From assembly GCA_963770315.1 (NCBI GenBank), contig CAVYPC010000002.1, forward strand, positions 62,001-126,000: a stretch of 64,000 nucleotides of DNA, given 5' to 3'. The translations under genes and the position numbers were made by a program. Positions 1 through 7,814 of this stretch are shown piece by piece. The notes under the pieces were generated by a model. That model was not told the origin of the DNA, made no database searches, and saw only the letters and a program-made list of their open reading frames with translations. Positions within the stretch are counted from its first letter, which is position 1. The number at the start of each line of letters is the position of its first letter. This DNA is from VRUE01 sp963770315. GTDB lineage: Bacteria > Actinomycetota > Thermoleophilia > Solirubrobacterales > 70-9.

Positions 1-2
1 TC

Positions 3-533
3 GACGAGATCGTCCCTGACTTTCGGCTCGAGGACGTGTGGGCACTGCCGACGCCCGGCGGAGCAGACGATTTCCCTATCTTGGTGCGGGGGATCGCCTC
101 AGCCGACCCGGCGAAAAGCTCGCCGCCAGCCGCCCGCGCGCTGTGGCAGCTCCGCTGGAAGCTCGGCGAGTTGCTGGGCTGGGACGAGCCCGATACCGGG
201 CTGGGCTCGCGAGTTACGAGCCTCCGGGACCGGCTGCCGGTCGATCTGCGCGACGCTCCGTCGGGCCCAACCTTCGATGCGCTCCCCTTCACCTCGCTGT
301 ACCTGCTCGAGGACGAGTGGGCAGTTGAGATCGCCAACGGGACCGTCCACGGAGTTGTGCATCTCTGTTGGGTGGCGGAGGGAACGGGCGGCTACCGCGC
401 CCAGGTGGCCGTCTTTGTGAAGCCGAACGGTCCACTCGGCAGCGCCTATATGGCGGCGATCAAGCCATTTCGCCACCTGATCGTGTATCCGCAGATGATG
501 CGGGAGCTCGAGCGGAGGTGGCACGAGCGATGA
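3..533 (+). CDS. DUF2867-type protein, 5' end cut by window edge
   Basis: The reading frame is open from the window edge, so the N-terminus lies outside. The visible part has the features I associate with DUF2867 proteins: the stretch DVWALPTPGG near the edge, a tryptophan-rich middle (ALWQLRWKLGELLGW) and a C-terminal segment ending in MMRELERRWHER. Biochemical role is unknown; the family is often found beside oxidoreductases or fused to NAD-binding proteins. The stop lies 9 bases before the flavoprotein gene, which suggests one transcript. Family assignment is from recalled motifs, not a search. Confidence 0.7.
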   Translation, partial: DEIVPDFRLEDVWALPTPGGADDFPILVRGIASADPAKSSPPAARALWQLRWKLGELLGWDEPDTGLGSRVTSLRDRLPVDLRDAPSGPTFDALPFTSLYLLEDEWAVEIANGTVHGVVHLCWVAEGTGGYRAQVAVFVKPNGPLGSAYMAAIKPFRHLIVYPQMMRELERRWHER

Positions 534-542
534 CCGCACCGA

Positions 543-1787
543 ATGACGATGTTGGCTAAGGACTTTGACGTCGTGGTTGTTGGCGGGAGCATTGCCGGCT
601 GCACGGCGGCACGGCTGTTTGCCCAAGGCGGCGCATCCGTCGCCCTGGTGGAGCGACGCCCTGACCCTGCGGCCTACAAGGTCACCTGCACTCACGCCAT
701 CCTGCCGCCCGCCACGCCGACGATCGAACGGCTCGGCCTTGGGGCGTTGCTGGCCGAGCGCGGCGTGCCGAGAACCTGGGCTGAGTTCTGGACCCCTCAC
801 GGGGGATGGTTCGGCCTTGTTCCCGACGCTCGCGGCTGGGGAGTGACGCGCCGCACGCTTGACCCGCTCCTTCGAGACCTCGCCGCGAGCACGCCGGGGG
901 TCGAGTTCTTCCCGGGATGCACAGCAAAGCGCGTTCTCCGCGATCGCGGCCGGCCGGCGGGGATCGAGGTCGAGGACCGTGACGGCAGGTCGCTGCAGCT
1001 CGGCGCCAGGCTGGTGGTCGCAGCGGACGGGCGCAAATCGTCGGTCGCGCGGCTCGCCGGAGTGCCAGGGCGCGTCCGGCCGCACAATCGCTTCTTCTAC
1101 TTCGCCTACTGGCACGGGGTAGAGCGGACGGGGGTGCCGCCCGCCGGCCCTTCCTTCCGACTGTGGGTTCCCAATCCAGACGCTGCATCGGAATTCCCCA
1201 ATGAGGACGGCCTCACGGTCCTCGTGGGCGTCTACCCGCGCTGGCGCCTGGCCGAGGTCCGGGCCGATCTGGAGGGCTCCTACATGCGAACGCTCACCGA
1301 GCTTCAGGATGGGCCGGACCTGAGCAACGCCGAGCGCGTCTCGAAGATCCTCGGCAAGATCGAGGTGCCCAACGTGATCCGTCCGGCAGCGAGACCTGGG
1401 ATCGCCTTCGTCGGCGATGCGGCCCTGGCCGCCGACCCCACCTTCGGGTCCGGGATCAGCTTTGCGTTCATGGGCGCAGAATGGCTGGTCGACGAGACGA
1501 GCAGCGTTCTGGGCAGCCGCCAGGGCCTGGACAACGCCCTGCGCCGCTATCGCCGCAAGTTCGCCTGGCGTCTCGCCCCGCACCATCTGCAGATGGCCGA
1601 TTTCTCGACCGCTCGCGAGATAATGCCAATCGAACGTCGCGCTTTCCGCCGGGCCGCCAGCGACCCGGTCTTCGCGCACGCGCTCGGCGAGGTTCTCGCC
1701 AGGGAGCGTTCGGTTTTTCACCTCCTTGACCCACGGGTCGCGAGCAGACTCCTGGTCCCTGGCGCAAGCCCATCGGAGGCGGCATGA
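543..1787 (+). CDS. FAD-dependent oxidoreductase / monooxygenase-like flavoprotein
   Basis: A 414-residue flavoprotein. The N-terminus holds a dinucleotide-binding motif (VVVGGSIAGCTAARL), followed by a basic ERRPDP segment at the end of beta-2. A second FAD contact, FVGDAALAADPTFGSGI, lies near residue 290 and matches the GD motif of the PHBH/geranylgeranyl-reductase-like group. Length fits single-component aromatic monooxygenases and halogenase/reductase relatives; no membrane segment is visible. Two in-frame ATGs (543 and 549) are possible starts. The stop overlaps the next start by ATGA, so the downstream membrane protein is probably co-translated. Substrate cannot be inferred. Confidence 0.8.
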   Translation: MTMLAKDFDVVVVGGSIAGCTAARLFAQGGASVALVERRPDPAAYKVTCTHAILPPATPTIERLGLGALLAERGVPRTWAEFWTPHGGWFGLVPDARGWGVTRRTLDPLLRDLAASTPGVEFFPGCTAKRVLRDRGRPAGIEVEDRDGRSLQLGARLVVAADGRKSSVARLAGVPGRVRPHNRFFYFAYWHGVERTGVPPAGPSFRLWVPNPDAASEFPNEDGLTVLVGVYPRWRLAEVRADLEGSYMRTLTELQDGPDLSNAERVSKILGKIEVPNVIRPAARPGIAFVGDAALAADPTFGSGISFAFMGAEWLVDETSSVLGSRQGLDNALRRYRRKFAWRLAPHHLQMADFSTAREIMPIERRAFRRAASDPVFAHALGEVLARERSVFHLLDPRVASRLLVPGASPSEAA

Positions 1788-2161
1788 ACTGGCGTGAACG
1801 CACCCTGCTCGCTCTCGCGATCGTGGGGTTCGTCGTGCCCAGCACCATGACCGCGCTGTTCGTGGTCCGGCACGGCCTCACCCTCGATGGGTACTTTCGA
1901 CACTGGGGCGAGTCACTGCCGGCAACCCAGCTTGCCCTCGATTTGAGCATCGCCTTCGTCGCGTTCGCGCTTTGGGCGGCGTGGGAGGGACGACGTCTCG
2001 GGATGCGCTCCTGGTGGGTCCCGGTCCCCGCCTCGTTCTTGGTTGGATTGTGCTTCGCCATTCCCCTATTCCTGCTGCTGCGCGAACGCACGCTTCACAA
2101 GCGAGCGACCCCTCGCCAGACGGAAAGGCGCGAACCGAATCTTCCGAAGGCGATGCCGTAG
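1784..2161 (+). CDS. DUF2834-type small membrane protein
   Basis: A 125-residue integral membrane protein with three hydrophobic segments: about residues 6-26 (LLALAIVGFVVPSTMTALFV), 50-68 and 80-98. The C-terminus is charged (RERTLHKRATPRQTERR) and likely cytoplasmic. The arrangement, including a GYFRHWG-type loop after the first helix, resembles DUF2834 proteins, whose function is unknown. It starts inside the stop of the flavoprotein gene (ATGA overlap), which predicts co-expression and possibly a membrane partner role. Confidence 0.65.
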   Translation: MNWRERTLLALAIVGFVVPSTMTALFVVRHGLTLDGYFRHWGESLPATQLALDLSIAFVAFALWAAWEGRRLGMRSWWVPVPASFLVGLCFAIPLFLLLRERTLHKRATPRQTERREPNLPKAMP

Positions 2162-2485
2162 GACGTGCCAGTCGAGCTCCACGCTTCGATTCGTTGTTGC
2201 GCCGCCGCTCGCGCGGGGACTACTACGACGGGTTGGCAGAGGTCGCCGGCGAGGACGGCGACTTCGCGCTCGCAGTCCGCGCGCAGCGTCGAGCCGTCGA
2301 GCTTGGATGCGAGCTTCCCGAGTTGGCGCAAGACATGCTCGCCTGGTACCTGCTCAAGGCAGGTGATCGCGACGAGGGCGAGGCGGCCTTCGCAAGGCTG
2401 CGGGCAGTCCGTGGCCTGGCCGCCGGGACGAAACGAGCCATGCTGGTGCAACTCGGGGCGCAAGTACAAGCGCTGTTGCGGTTGA
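2161..2485 (+). pseudogene. SEC-C motif protein, frameshifted and shortened
   Basis: In one frame this stretch encodes a TPR-like helix pair (GDYYDGLAEVAGEDGDF, then AVRAQRRAVELG and MLAWYLLKAGDRDEGEA). In the +1 frame, from about position 2426, it encodes a near-perfect SEC-C zinc motif, RNEPCWCNSGRKYKRCCG, ending at TGA 2485. Spacing CxC-x8-CC matches SecA-type SEC-C domains. The two parts only join if one base is gained or lost near 2400. Intact relatives normally have a longer linker between TPR and SEC-C, so an internal deletion is also likely. No good start codon is visible; TTG 2194 is possible. Confidence 0.6.
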
Positions 2486-2599
2486 GGCTGAGGGCCGCTC
2501 AGCTATGTGGCATCGACCAAGCCTCTGCGGATCTGCCCGAACAATTGATGCAAGAGCAAAGAGCGCAGCCTGAGGCGAAAGCTCGACCCCTCGGGGGGC

Positions 2600-3304
2600 T
2601 CAAGCCGGCGAGTCGATCGAGGCTCCGGTGCGGGCAGCGGCTTTCATCGCCACGCTCGTGCCGAGGATCCAGGCGAACAGCGTGGCGGGGATCGCGATGA
2701 TCACCCCACCCTCGAGAGAGAAGAAGCCGTCCTCGATCACGAACGAGGCAAGGAGGGCGATGTGCGCCACAGCGGCGAGGGCGGCAAGCGATGCCGTCCA
2801 ACTCGGGAGGGGCTCGGTACGGACGGCCAGCGCCGCATAGGAGCCGAGCGCCAGCGCGGTCGGAGCTCCCGACATGGCGAGAAGGCCGAATGCGAGGTCG
2901 TAGAGCAGCTTGGGATCGGACGTGTCGGCTCCGCGGTAGACGAGCACGAAGAAGGACGTGAAGCCGGCGAGGAGCAGCGTGACGAAGCTGGCTAGGCCGA
3001 GAAGAAAGCACGCGGAGAGAACGCTCTCGCCGCCGGTCGTCTCCCGCAGCCACAGCCAGACGGCGGCGCCGAATACCAGCCAGAGAGACACTGCGGCCGC
3101 GTTGAGGAGCATGGCGACGAGCAGCGCTGGTCGATGTGCGTCTACGAAGCTCGCAATCTCGCCTGCCGTCGAGCCGGTCCCCGGAAAGGTCTCCATCTGA
3201 TCGACGAATACGCCGGCGATCCCGAGGCCGATGCTCAGAATGCCGGCGAGGCCCGCGAGCCTCAAGGCATTGCTCCTGCCGCCCCATGTGTCCATCGTCG
3301 TCAC
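2600..3304 (-). CDS. Multi-pass membrane protein of unknown function
   Basis: A 234-residue protein with about six hydrophobic segments: residues 15-33, 60-84, 97-120, 135-158, 170-190 and 205-222. The loop after the first helix carries QMETFPGTGST, and the pattern recalls DUF4386-like proteins, though I cannot confirm a family. ATG 3304 is followed by a second in-frame ATG four codons later. It converges on the SEC-C remnant and is divergent from the amine oxidase gene, with about 160 bases between start codons to hold both promoters. Confidence 0.65.
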   Translation of the reverse strand: MTTMDTWGGRSNALRLAGLAGILSIGLGIAGVFVDQMETFPGTGSTAGEIASFVDAHRPALLVAMLLNAAAVSLWLVFGAAVWLWLRETTGGESVLSACFLLGLASFVTLLLAGFTSFFVLVYRGADTSDPKLLYDLAFGLLAMSGAPTALALGSYAALAVRTEPLPSWTASLAALAAVAHIALLASFVIEDGFFSLEGGVIIAIPATLFAWILGTSVAMKAAARTGASIDSPA

Positions 3305-3464
3305 GCGCCCTAGCCTCCCGGTTTCGATTTGACGCTCGCATCGTGCCGGGGGGAGGTCGCCCTGTCGATTACCTGCGGGTAATTGCGCCTCCTATTGGGG
3401 CGGCTAGAGTCGGCTCCAGATGGCCACCGCAAGCTCCCAGGTCGAGGTCGGTTCGCCGTAGCGC

Positions 3465-4886
3465 ATGAACGGCTCTGAGACGATCACGTCCGATGTGGCG
3501 GTGGTGGGCGCCGGCCTCGCAGGCCTGGTGGCGGCGCGGCTGCTATCGCAGAACGGCGTCCGTCCTCTTGTCCTGGAGGCCCGGGACCGCGTTGGAGGAC
3601 GCTTGCTCAATGAGGAGATCGGTGACGGCAAGGTCGTCGAGGTCGGTGGGCAATGGATCGGGCCGACTCAAGAGCGGATCGCCGCCCTTGCCGCGGAGTT
3701 GGGGGTCGCCACTTTTCCGACCCACGACGAGGGACGGCATCTGATCGAGATGTCGGGTCGCCTCGCCTCCTACAGCGGCGCCCTGACCGATGCCCGGATC
3801 GGCCTGGGCCGCGACCTGTCGCGAGCGATCTCCCCACTTGCCCTGATCGACTTCGAACAGGCCCGTGCCCGACTTGACCGGATGGCGCGACAGGTGCCGC
3901 TGGAGGCGCCATGGTCGGCGCCGAAGGCATCCGGCTGGGACAGCCAGACCTTCGCTACCTGGATCCGGCGCAACACCCGGATGGCGGCGGCCCGCAGCCT
4001 TTTCGAGCTGGCGACGGAGGCCGTCTGGGCGGCCGAGCCCGCCGACGTCTCCCTCCTGCACGTCCTCTTCTACACCCACTCCGGCGGCGGCTTCAACACG
4101 CTGATCGGAACCGGCGGAGGCGCCCAGCAGGACCGCTTCCACGGCGGCTCGCAGCGAATCGCCCAGCTGCTCGCCGAAGCCCTGGGGGAAGAGCGGGTGC
4201 GGCTGCGCTCACCGGTGCGCCGGATCGAGCACGGCGACGGCGGAGTCGTCATTCATGCCGACCGCTCCGCCGGTGAGCTTGGCGGGTTGACGGTGCGCGC
4301 CCGGCGGGCAATTGTCGCTGTGCCGCCGACCCTGGCCGGAAGGATTTCCTACGACCCGCCGTTGCCGGCGCGGCGCGACCAGCTGACTCAGCGAATGCCG
4401 CAGGGGACGGTGATCAAGACGATGGCCGTCTATGAGCGCCCGTTCTGGCGCGAGGAGGGTCTCTCGGGCCAGGCGACGAGCGACGTCGGACCGGCCCGCG
4501 TCGTCTTCGACAACTCACCACCCGATGGCAGCCCGGGGGTCCTGCTCGGCTTCCTGGAGGGCCGGCTGGCCCGCCAGTGGGGCGCACGAGCAGCGACCGA
4601 GCGGCGCGAGGCCGTCCTCGCCGGTCACGCCCGCCTCTTCGGCGAGCGGGCGATGAAGCCGGATCATTTCATCGAGCGGGTCTGGTCTGAGGAGGAGTGG
4701 ACCCGTGGCTGTTACGGCTGCCTGATGACTACCGGTGGCTGGACGGAATATGGCAGCGCCCTGCGCGCTCCGATCGGAGCGCTGCATTGGGCGGGCGCTG
4801 AGACTGCAACTGTTTGGAACGGCTACATGGACGGTGCTGTGAGCTCGGGCGAGCGGGCGGCATCGGAGGTTCTCTCTACCTGGTGA
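3465..4886 (+). CDS. Flavin monoamine oxidase family protein
   Basis: A 473-residue FAD-dependent amine oxidase. Residues 10-40 hold the dinucleotide motif VAVVGAGLAGLVAARLL and the acidic end VLEARDRVGGR, followed by the family signature GGQWIGPTQ. The C-terminus carries LHWAGAETATVWNGYMDGA, the second FAD-contact motif of monoamine, putrescine and L-amino-acid oxidases. Length is that of bacterial MAO/putrescine oxidases (450-490). The expected reaction is oxidative deamination of an amine with hydrogen peroxide release; the substrate is unknown. It appears to be a single-gene transcript. Confidence 0.87.
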   Translation: MNGSETITSDVAVVGAGLAGLVAARLLSQNGVRPLVLEARDRVGGRLLNEEIGDGKVVEVGGQWIGPTQERIAALAAELGVATFPTHDEGRHLIEMSGRLASYSGALTDARIGLGRDLSRAISPLALIDFEQARARLDRMARQVPLEAPWSAPKASGWDSQTFATWIRRNTRMAAARSLFELATEAVWAAEPADVSLLHVLFYTHSGGGFNTLIGTGGGAQQDRFHGGSQRIAQLLAEALGEERVRLRSPVRRIEHGDGGVVIHADRSAGELGGLTVRARRAIVAVPPTLAGRISYDPPLPARRDQLTQRMPQGTVIKTMAVYERPFWREEGLSGQATSDVGPARVVFDNSPPDGSPGVLLGFLEGRLARQWGARAATERREAVLAGHARLFGERAMKPDHFIERVWSEEEWTRGCYGCLMTTGGWTEYGSALRAPIGALHWAGAETATVWNGYMDGAVSSGERAASEVLSTW

Positions 4887-4906
4887 TCATCCCGGCCTGA
4901 GCTGCC

Positions 4907-5066
4907 TTAGGCCACCGTCTCAGCCGCCCGCGCCAGCGACGCCGCGATCTTCTTGCCCGTCATCAGCCTCACCCCGATAGCGCGCAGCTCATCCCGGCCA
5001 CGGCCCCCCAGCGCGGCTTATAGATCGCTACCTCCTCCGGGCCAAGTTCCTGTTCGGCGGAGGCTT
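4907..5066 (-). pseudogene. C-terminal gene remnant, unidentified
   Basis: Reading the minus strand gives a convincing protein tail, RDELRAIGVRLMTGKKIAAS, ending in a TAA at 4909. Just upstream a second frame continues with EEVAIYKPRWGAVAG. The join needs one frameshift near 4980, and no start codon or N-terminal part is present before the hydrolase gene. It looks like the last ~50 codons of a decayed gene, possibly an oxidoreductase; I do not recognise the family with certainty. Confidence 0.35.
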
Positions 5067-5076
5067 GATCTCTCCG

Positions 5077-5841
5077 TTAAGAGTGGGGAAGCCCCGGCTG
5101 CAGATCTCGCCGTTCGGCGGACGCCAGATGGCGGTTGAGGTGCTCTGCGAAGACAGTCGTGCGCTGCACGAAGTGGCCTGCGCTCGCTATGACGATGCGC
5201 TCGGCGCGCAGCTCAGTCGCAAGGGCATCGCCGATCCGCTCGAGCGCGTCAGAGTGTCCGCCGGACGCTACGAGGGCCGGAACGCCCGCGTCGCGCAGCG
5301 CCTCGAGATGCGGCCGAGCTTCACCTGGCAGCCGTCCGTGGTGAGCCCGCTGGATGCTGTGGACAAGATCGGGTGGCAGCGGTCCTTCGGGCACGTCGGG
5401 CGCCCCCGCGAGTCGCAGAAACTCACGAAGTGTCGAGGGCTCGGCCTCTAGACCGTCGGTCAGGACCGCGTTCCCCATGCGCTCCAGATTGTCTACAGCG
5501 GGATCGTCGGACCCCAGGTAGAAGAGCGGAGGCTCGATCAGGGTCAGTGACCGGACGCTGCCCGGGTTGTCCGCGGCGGCGATCAGAGCGCCGAGCGCTC
5601 CATAGGAGTGGGCGAGGATGTGGGGGCGCGACCCGAGCAGGGGGGCGAGGTCGGCAGCGTCCAGGTCGAAGTCGTGGTGGCCGGGTGGGCTCGGTGGATA
5701 GCCACGCCCGTGGACCAGCGCAAGCGTCCAGCGCGCGGCAAGGGGCCGCAGCTCCCGCCAGCTCGTGTCGGGGCTGGCTCCGCCGTGGACGAGCAGCAGC
5801 TCTGGGCCATGACCTTCGCGAGTCACGGCGATTTCAGTCAT
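5077..5841 (-). CDS. Alpha/beta-fold hydrolase
   Basis: A 254-residue alpha/beta hydrolase. It shows the oxyanion-hole segment LLLVHGGASPDTSWREL, the nucleophile elbow AHSYGALGA (the position usually written GxSxG reads HSYG) and a C-terminal histidine in SAGHFVQRT. The frame is open for 46 codons upstream of ATG 5841, but homology-like sequence starts at MTEIAVTREG and the upstream part overlaps the divergent GNAT promoter, so 5841 is preferred. Reaction could be ester, epoxide or lactone hydrolysis; the substrate is not inferable. Soluble, no signal peptide. Confidence 0.8.
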   Translation of the reverse strand: MTEIAVTREGHGPELLLVHGGASPDTSWRELRPLAARWTLALVHGRGYPPSPPGHHDFDLDAADLAPLLGSRPHILAHSYGALGALIAAADNPGSVRSLTLIEPPLFYLGSDDPAVDNLERMGNAVLTDGLEAEPSTLREFLRLAGAPDVPEGPLPPDLVHSIQRAHHGRLPGEARPHLEALRDAGVPALVASGGHSDALERIGDALATELRAERIVIASAGHFVQRTTVFAEHLNRHLASAERRDLQPGLPHS

Positions 5842-5935
5842 CGACCTAGGCTCGCAGACTTCGAAGGCGGCCCCATCTTGCGCGGGCGCCGCGTCCTGGT
5901 TGTTCCTCCGTAGCTGAGGTAGGCTCATACCTCCC

Positions 5936-6511
5936 GTGGAGGTTCGGGTCGCAACCGAGGGCGACGTCGACGGCATCACCGCGACGCTCGTCGCCGCCTT
6001 CGAAGCAGATCCGCTGTGGAGCTGGGCGTTTCCCCGACAAGGTCTCGATGCCCTCTGGCGCCTTCTCGTCTCCAGTGCGATGCGCTACTCGTGGGTCTGG
6101 GTTGCCGACGACTGTGCCGCGGCATCGGTCTGGATTCCGCCAGGCGAGAGGGAGCTGACCGCGGAGGAGGAGGCATCTCTCGGGCCGATGCTGGAAGGTC
6201 GGATCGGCTCGCGCGCGGCTGAGGTCCTGGCGCTCTTCGAGCGTCTGGAGCGCAAGCATCCCGACGGGCCGCCGCACTACTACCTGAGCCTGCTCGGAAC
6301 CCATCCGGACCATCGGGGAAAGGGCCTCGGCATGGCCCTGCTCGCCGACAACCTCGCCACGGTCGACTCCGAGGGAATGCCTGCATATCTGGAGTCCAGT
6401 AACCCGGACAACGACGTGCGCTACGAGCGCCTCGGCTTCGTCCGGGCCGGTAGCTTCGAGCGGCCCGACGGACGGCTGACCTGCTCGACTATGTGGCGTG
6501 AGCCGCGCTGA
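5936..6511 (+). CDS. GNAT-family N-acetyltransferase
   Basis: A 191-residue GNAT protein. The acetyl-CoA pyrophosphate-binding loop is HPDHRGKGLGMALL (R/Q-x-x-G-x-G/A type), preceded by the beta-4 strand YYLSLLGT and followed by YLESSNPDNDVRYERLGF, the typical beta-5/alpha-4 region. The N-terminus (VRVATEGDVDGI) is the usual first strand. Start is GTG. It is divergent from the hydrolase, with only ~95 bases between starts. Substrate unknown; relatives acetylate small amines, toxins or antibiotics. Confidence 0.82.
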   Translation: MEVRVATEGDVDGITATLVAAFEADPLWSWAFPRQGLDALWRLLVSSAMRYSWVWVADDCAAASVWIPPGERELTAEEEASLGPMLEGRIGSRAAEVLALFERLERKHPDGPPHYYLSLLGTHPDHRGKGLGMALLADNLATVDSEGMPAYLESSNPDNDVRYERLGFVRAGSFERPDGRLTCSTMWREPR

Positions 6512-6535
6512 ATGTCGGCGGCCACCCGGGCAGAG

Positions 6536-7693
6536 CTACTGGACCACGGGGAGCGGGATGCCGCTCACCGGCGGCGGTTCGGCCATCGCCGGGGCGGCCT
6601 GCAGGACCGGCAGCTCCTGTGGCGTCGCCGCGACTATGCCGCGAGCGGCCTGGCGGATTGCCTGCGAGGCCGGTGAGTCGGGCTCGGCGGTGACCAGGGG
6701 GGAGCCGTTGTCGGCGTGCTCGCGCAGCGGCTCGGAGAGCGGCACCTTGCCGAGCAGCGGTATGTCGAGCTCGTCGGCGAGCAGCTGACCGCCGCCCTCG
6801 CCGAAGATCGTGAAGCGCTCGCCGCCCGGGGTGGTGAAGCCGGACATGTTCTCGATTACGCCGAGCAGCTCGAGGTCGAACTTGACGGCCATGTCGGCCG
6901 CTCGTTTGGCCACCGTCTGGGCCGCCGGCTGTGGCGTGGTGACGATCGCGAACTTGGCTTGCGGGAGGAGCTGAGAGAGGGTCATCGAGACGTCGCCGGT
7001 CCCGGGGGGGAGGTCGAGCAGCAGGTACTCCAGCTCTCCCCAGGCGACGTCCTCGAGGAACTGCTGGATCGCCTTGTGCAGCATCGGTCCGCGCCAGACC
7101 ACCGCCGAGTTCTCCTCGACGAAGAAGCCGATCGACATCACCTTGACCCCGCTCGCTCCCTCGAGTGGCAGGATCTTGCGCTCGCCGTTGACCTCCGGTT
7201 TGCGGTTGACACCGAGCATGCGAGGCATCGAGTAGCCGTAGACGTCGCAGTCGAGGGCGCCGGCGGCATGCCCTTCGGCGCTCAGCGCCGCGGCCAGGTT
7301 GGCGGTCATCGTCGACTTGCCGACGCCGCCCTTGCCGGAGGCGACGCAGATCACGTTCTTGACCTGGGCGAGCGCGCCCTCCGGCAGCTTGCCGCGGCCG
7401 AGGGTCTGCTGCAGGTTGCCCTTCTCCTCGTCGGAGAGGACGTCGAAGCCGACCGCCACCGCGGTCACCCCGTCCAGCTCTGAGACCTGCTGGGCGACCG
7501 CCTGTTCGAAATGGGCCCGGATCGGGCAGCCGGCGGTGGTCAGCGAGACGACGACCTCGACCCGGCCGTCGTCCTTGATCTCGATCGAGCGCACCATTCC
7601 CAGCTCGACGATCGAGCGACGCAGCTCGGGATCGATGACGGCGCGCAGCTTCTCGGTGACTTGATCTTGGCTTGGGAGTGGCATCGCGGTCAT
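6536..7693 (-). CDS. mrp: Mrp/NBP35-family iron-sulfur carrier ATPase
   Basis: A 385-residue Mrp/ApbC protein. An N-terminal MIP18/DUF59 domain (about residues 10-85, with TTAGCPIRAHFE) is followed by a deviant Walker A motif, ASGKGGVGKST, then the switch regions DCDVYGYSMPRMLG and LLLDLPPGTGDVSMTL and the C-terminal ENMSGF region. The CxxC cluster-binding pair seen in many homologues after ENMSGF is absent here, where the segment reads TTPGGERF. The known role is ATP-dependent loading of Fe-S clusters. ATG 7693 or 7684 may be the start; the longer open frame overlaps the divergent secreted-protein gene and is unlikely. Confidence 0.88.
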   Translation of the reverse strand: MTAMPLPSQDQVTEKLRAVIDPELRRSIVELGMVRSIEIKDDGRVEVVVSLTTAGCPIRAHFEQAVAQQVSELDGVTAVAVGFDVLSDEEKGNLQQTLGRGKLPEGALAQVKNVICVASGKGGVGKSTMTANLAAALSAEGHAAGALDCDVYGYSMPRMLGVNRKPEVNGERKILPLEGASGVKVMSIGFFVEENSAVVWRGPMLHKAIQQFLEDVAWGELEYLLLDLPPGTGDVSMTLSQLLPQAKFAIVTTPQPAAQTVAKRAADMAVKFDLELLGVIENMSGFTTPGGERFTIFGEGGGQLLADELDIPLLGKVPLSEPLREHADNGSPLVTAEPDSPASQAIRQAARGIVAATPQELPVLQAAPAMAEPPPVSGIPLPVVQ

Positions 7694-7814
7694 TTTCGCA
7701 GAGCCCGCCCCCCGGCACGCCGTCCCCCTTCGGCCCGACATCCGTCCGCGGGGGGGAGAGAAGGCGCCGCTGCGTCCTTGGCCCTCCATCTGCAACGCGA
7801 TCGAAGGAGGGCCG

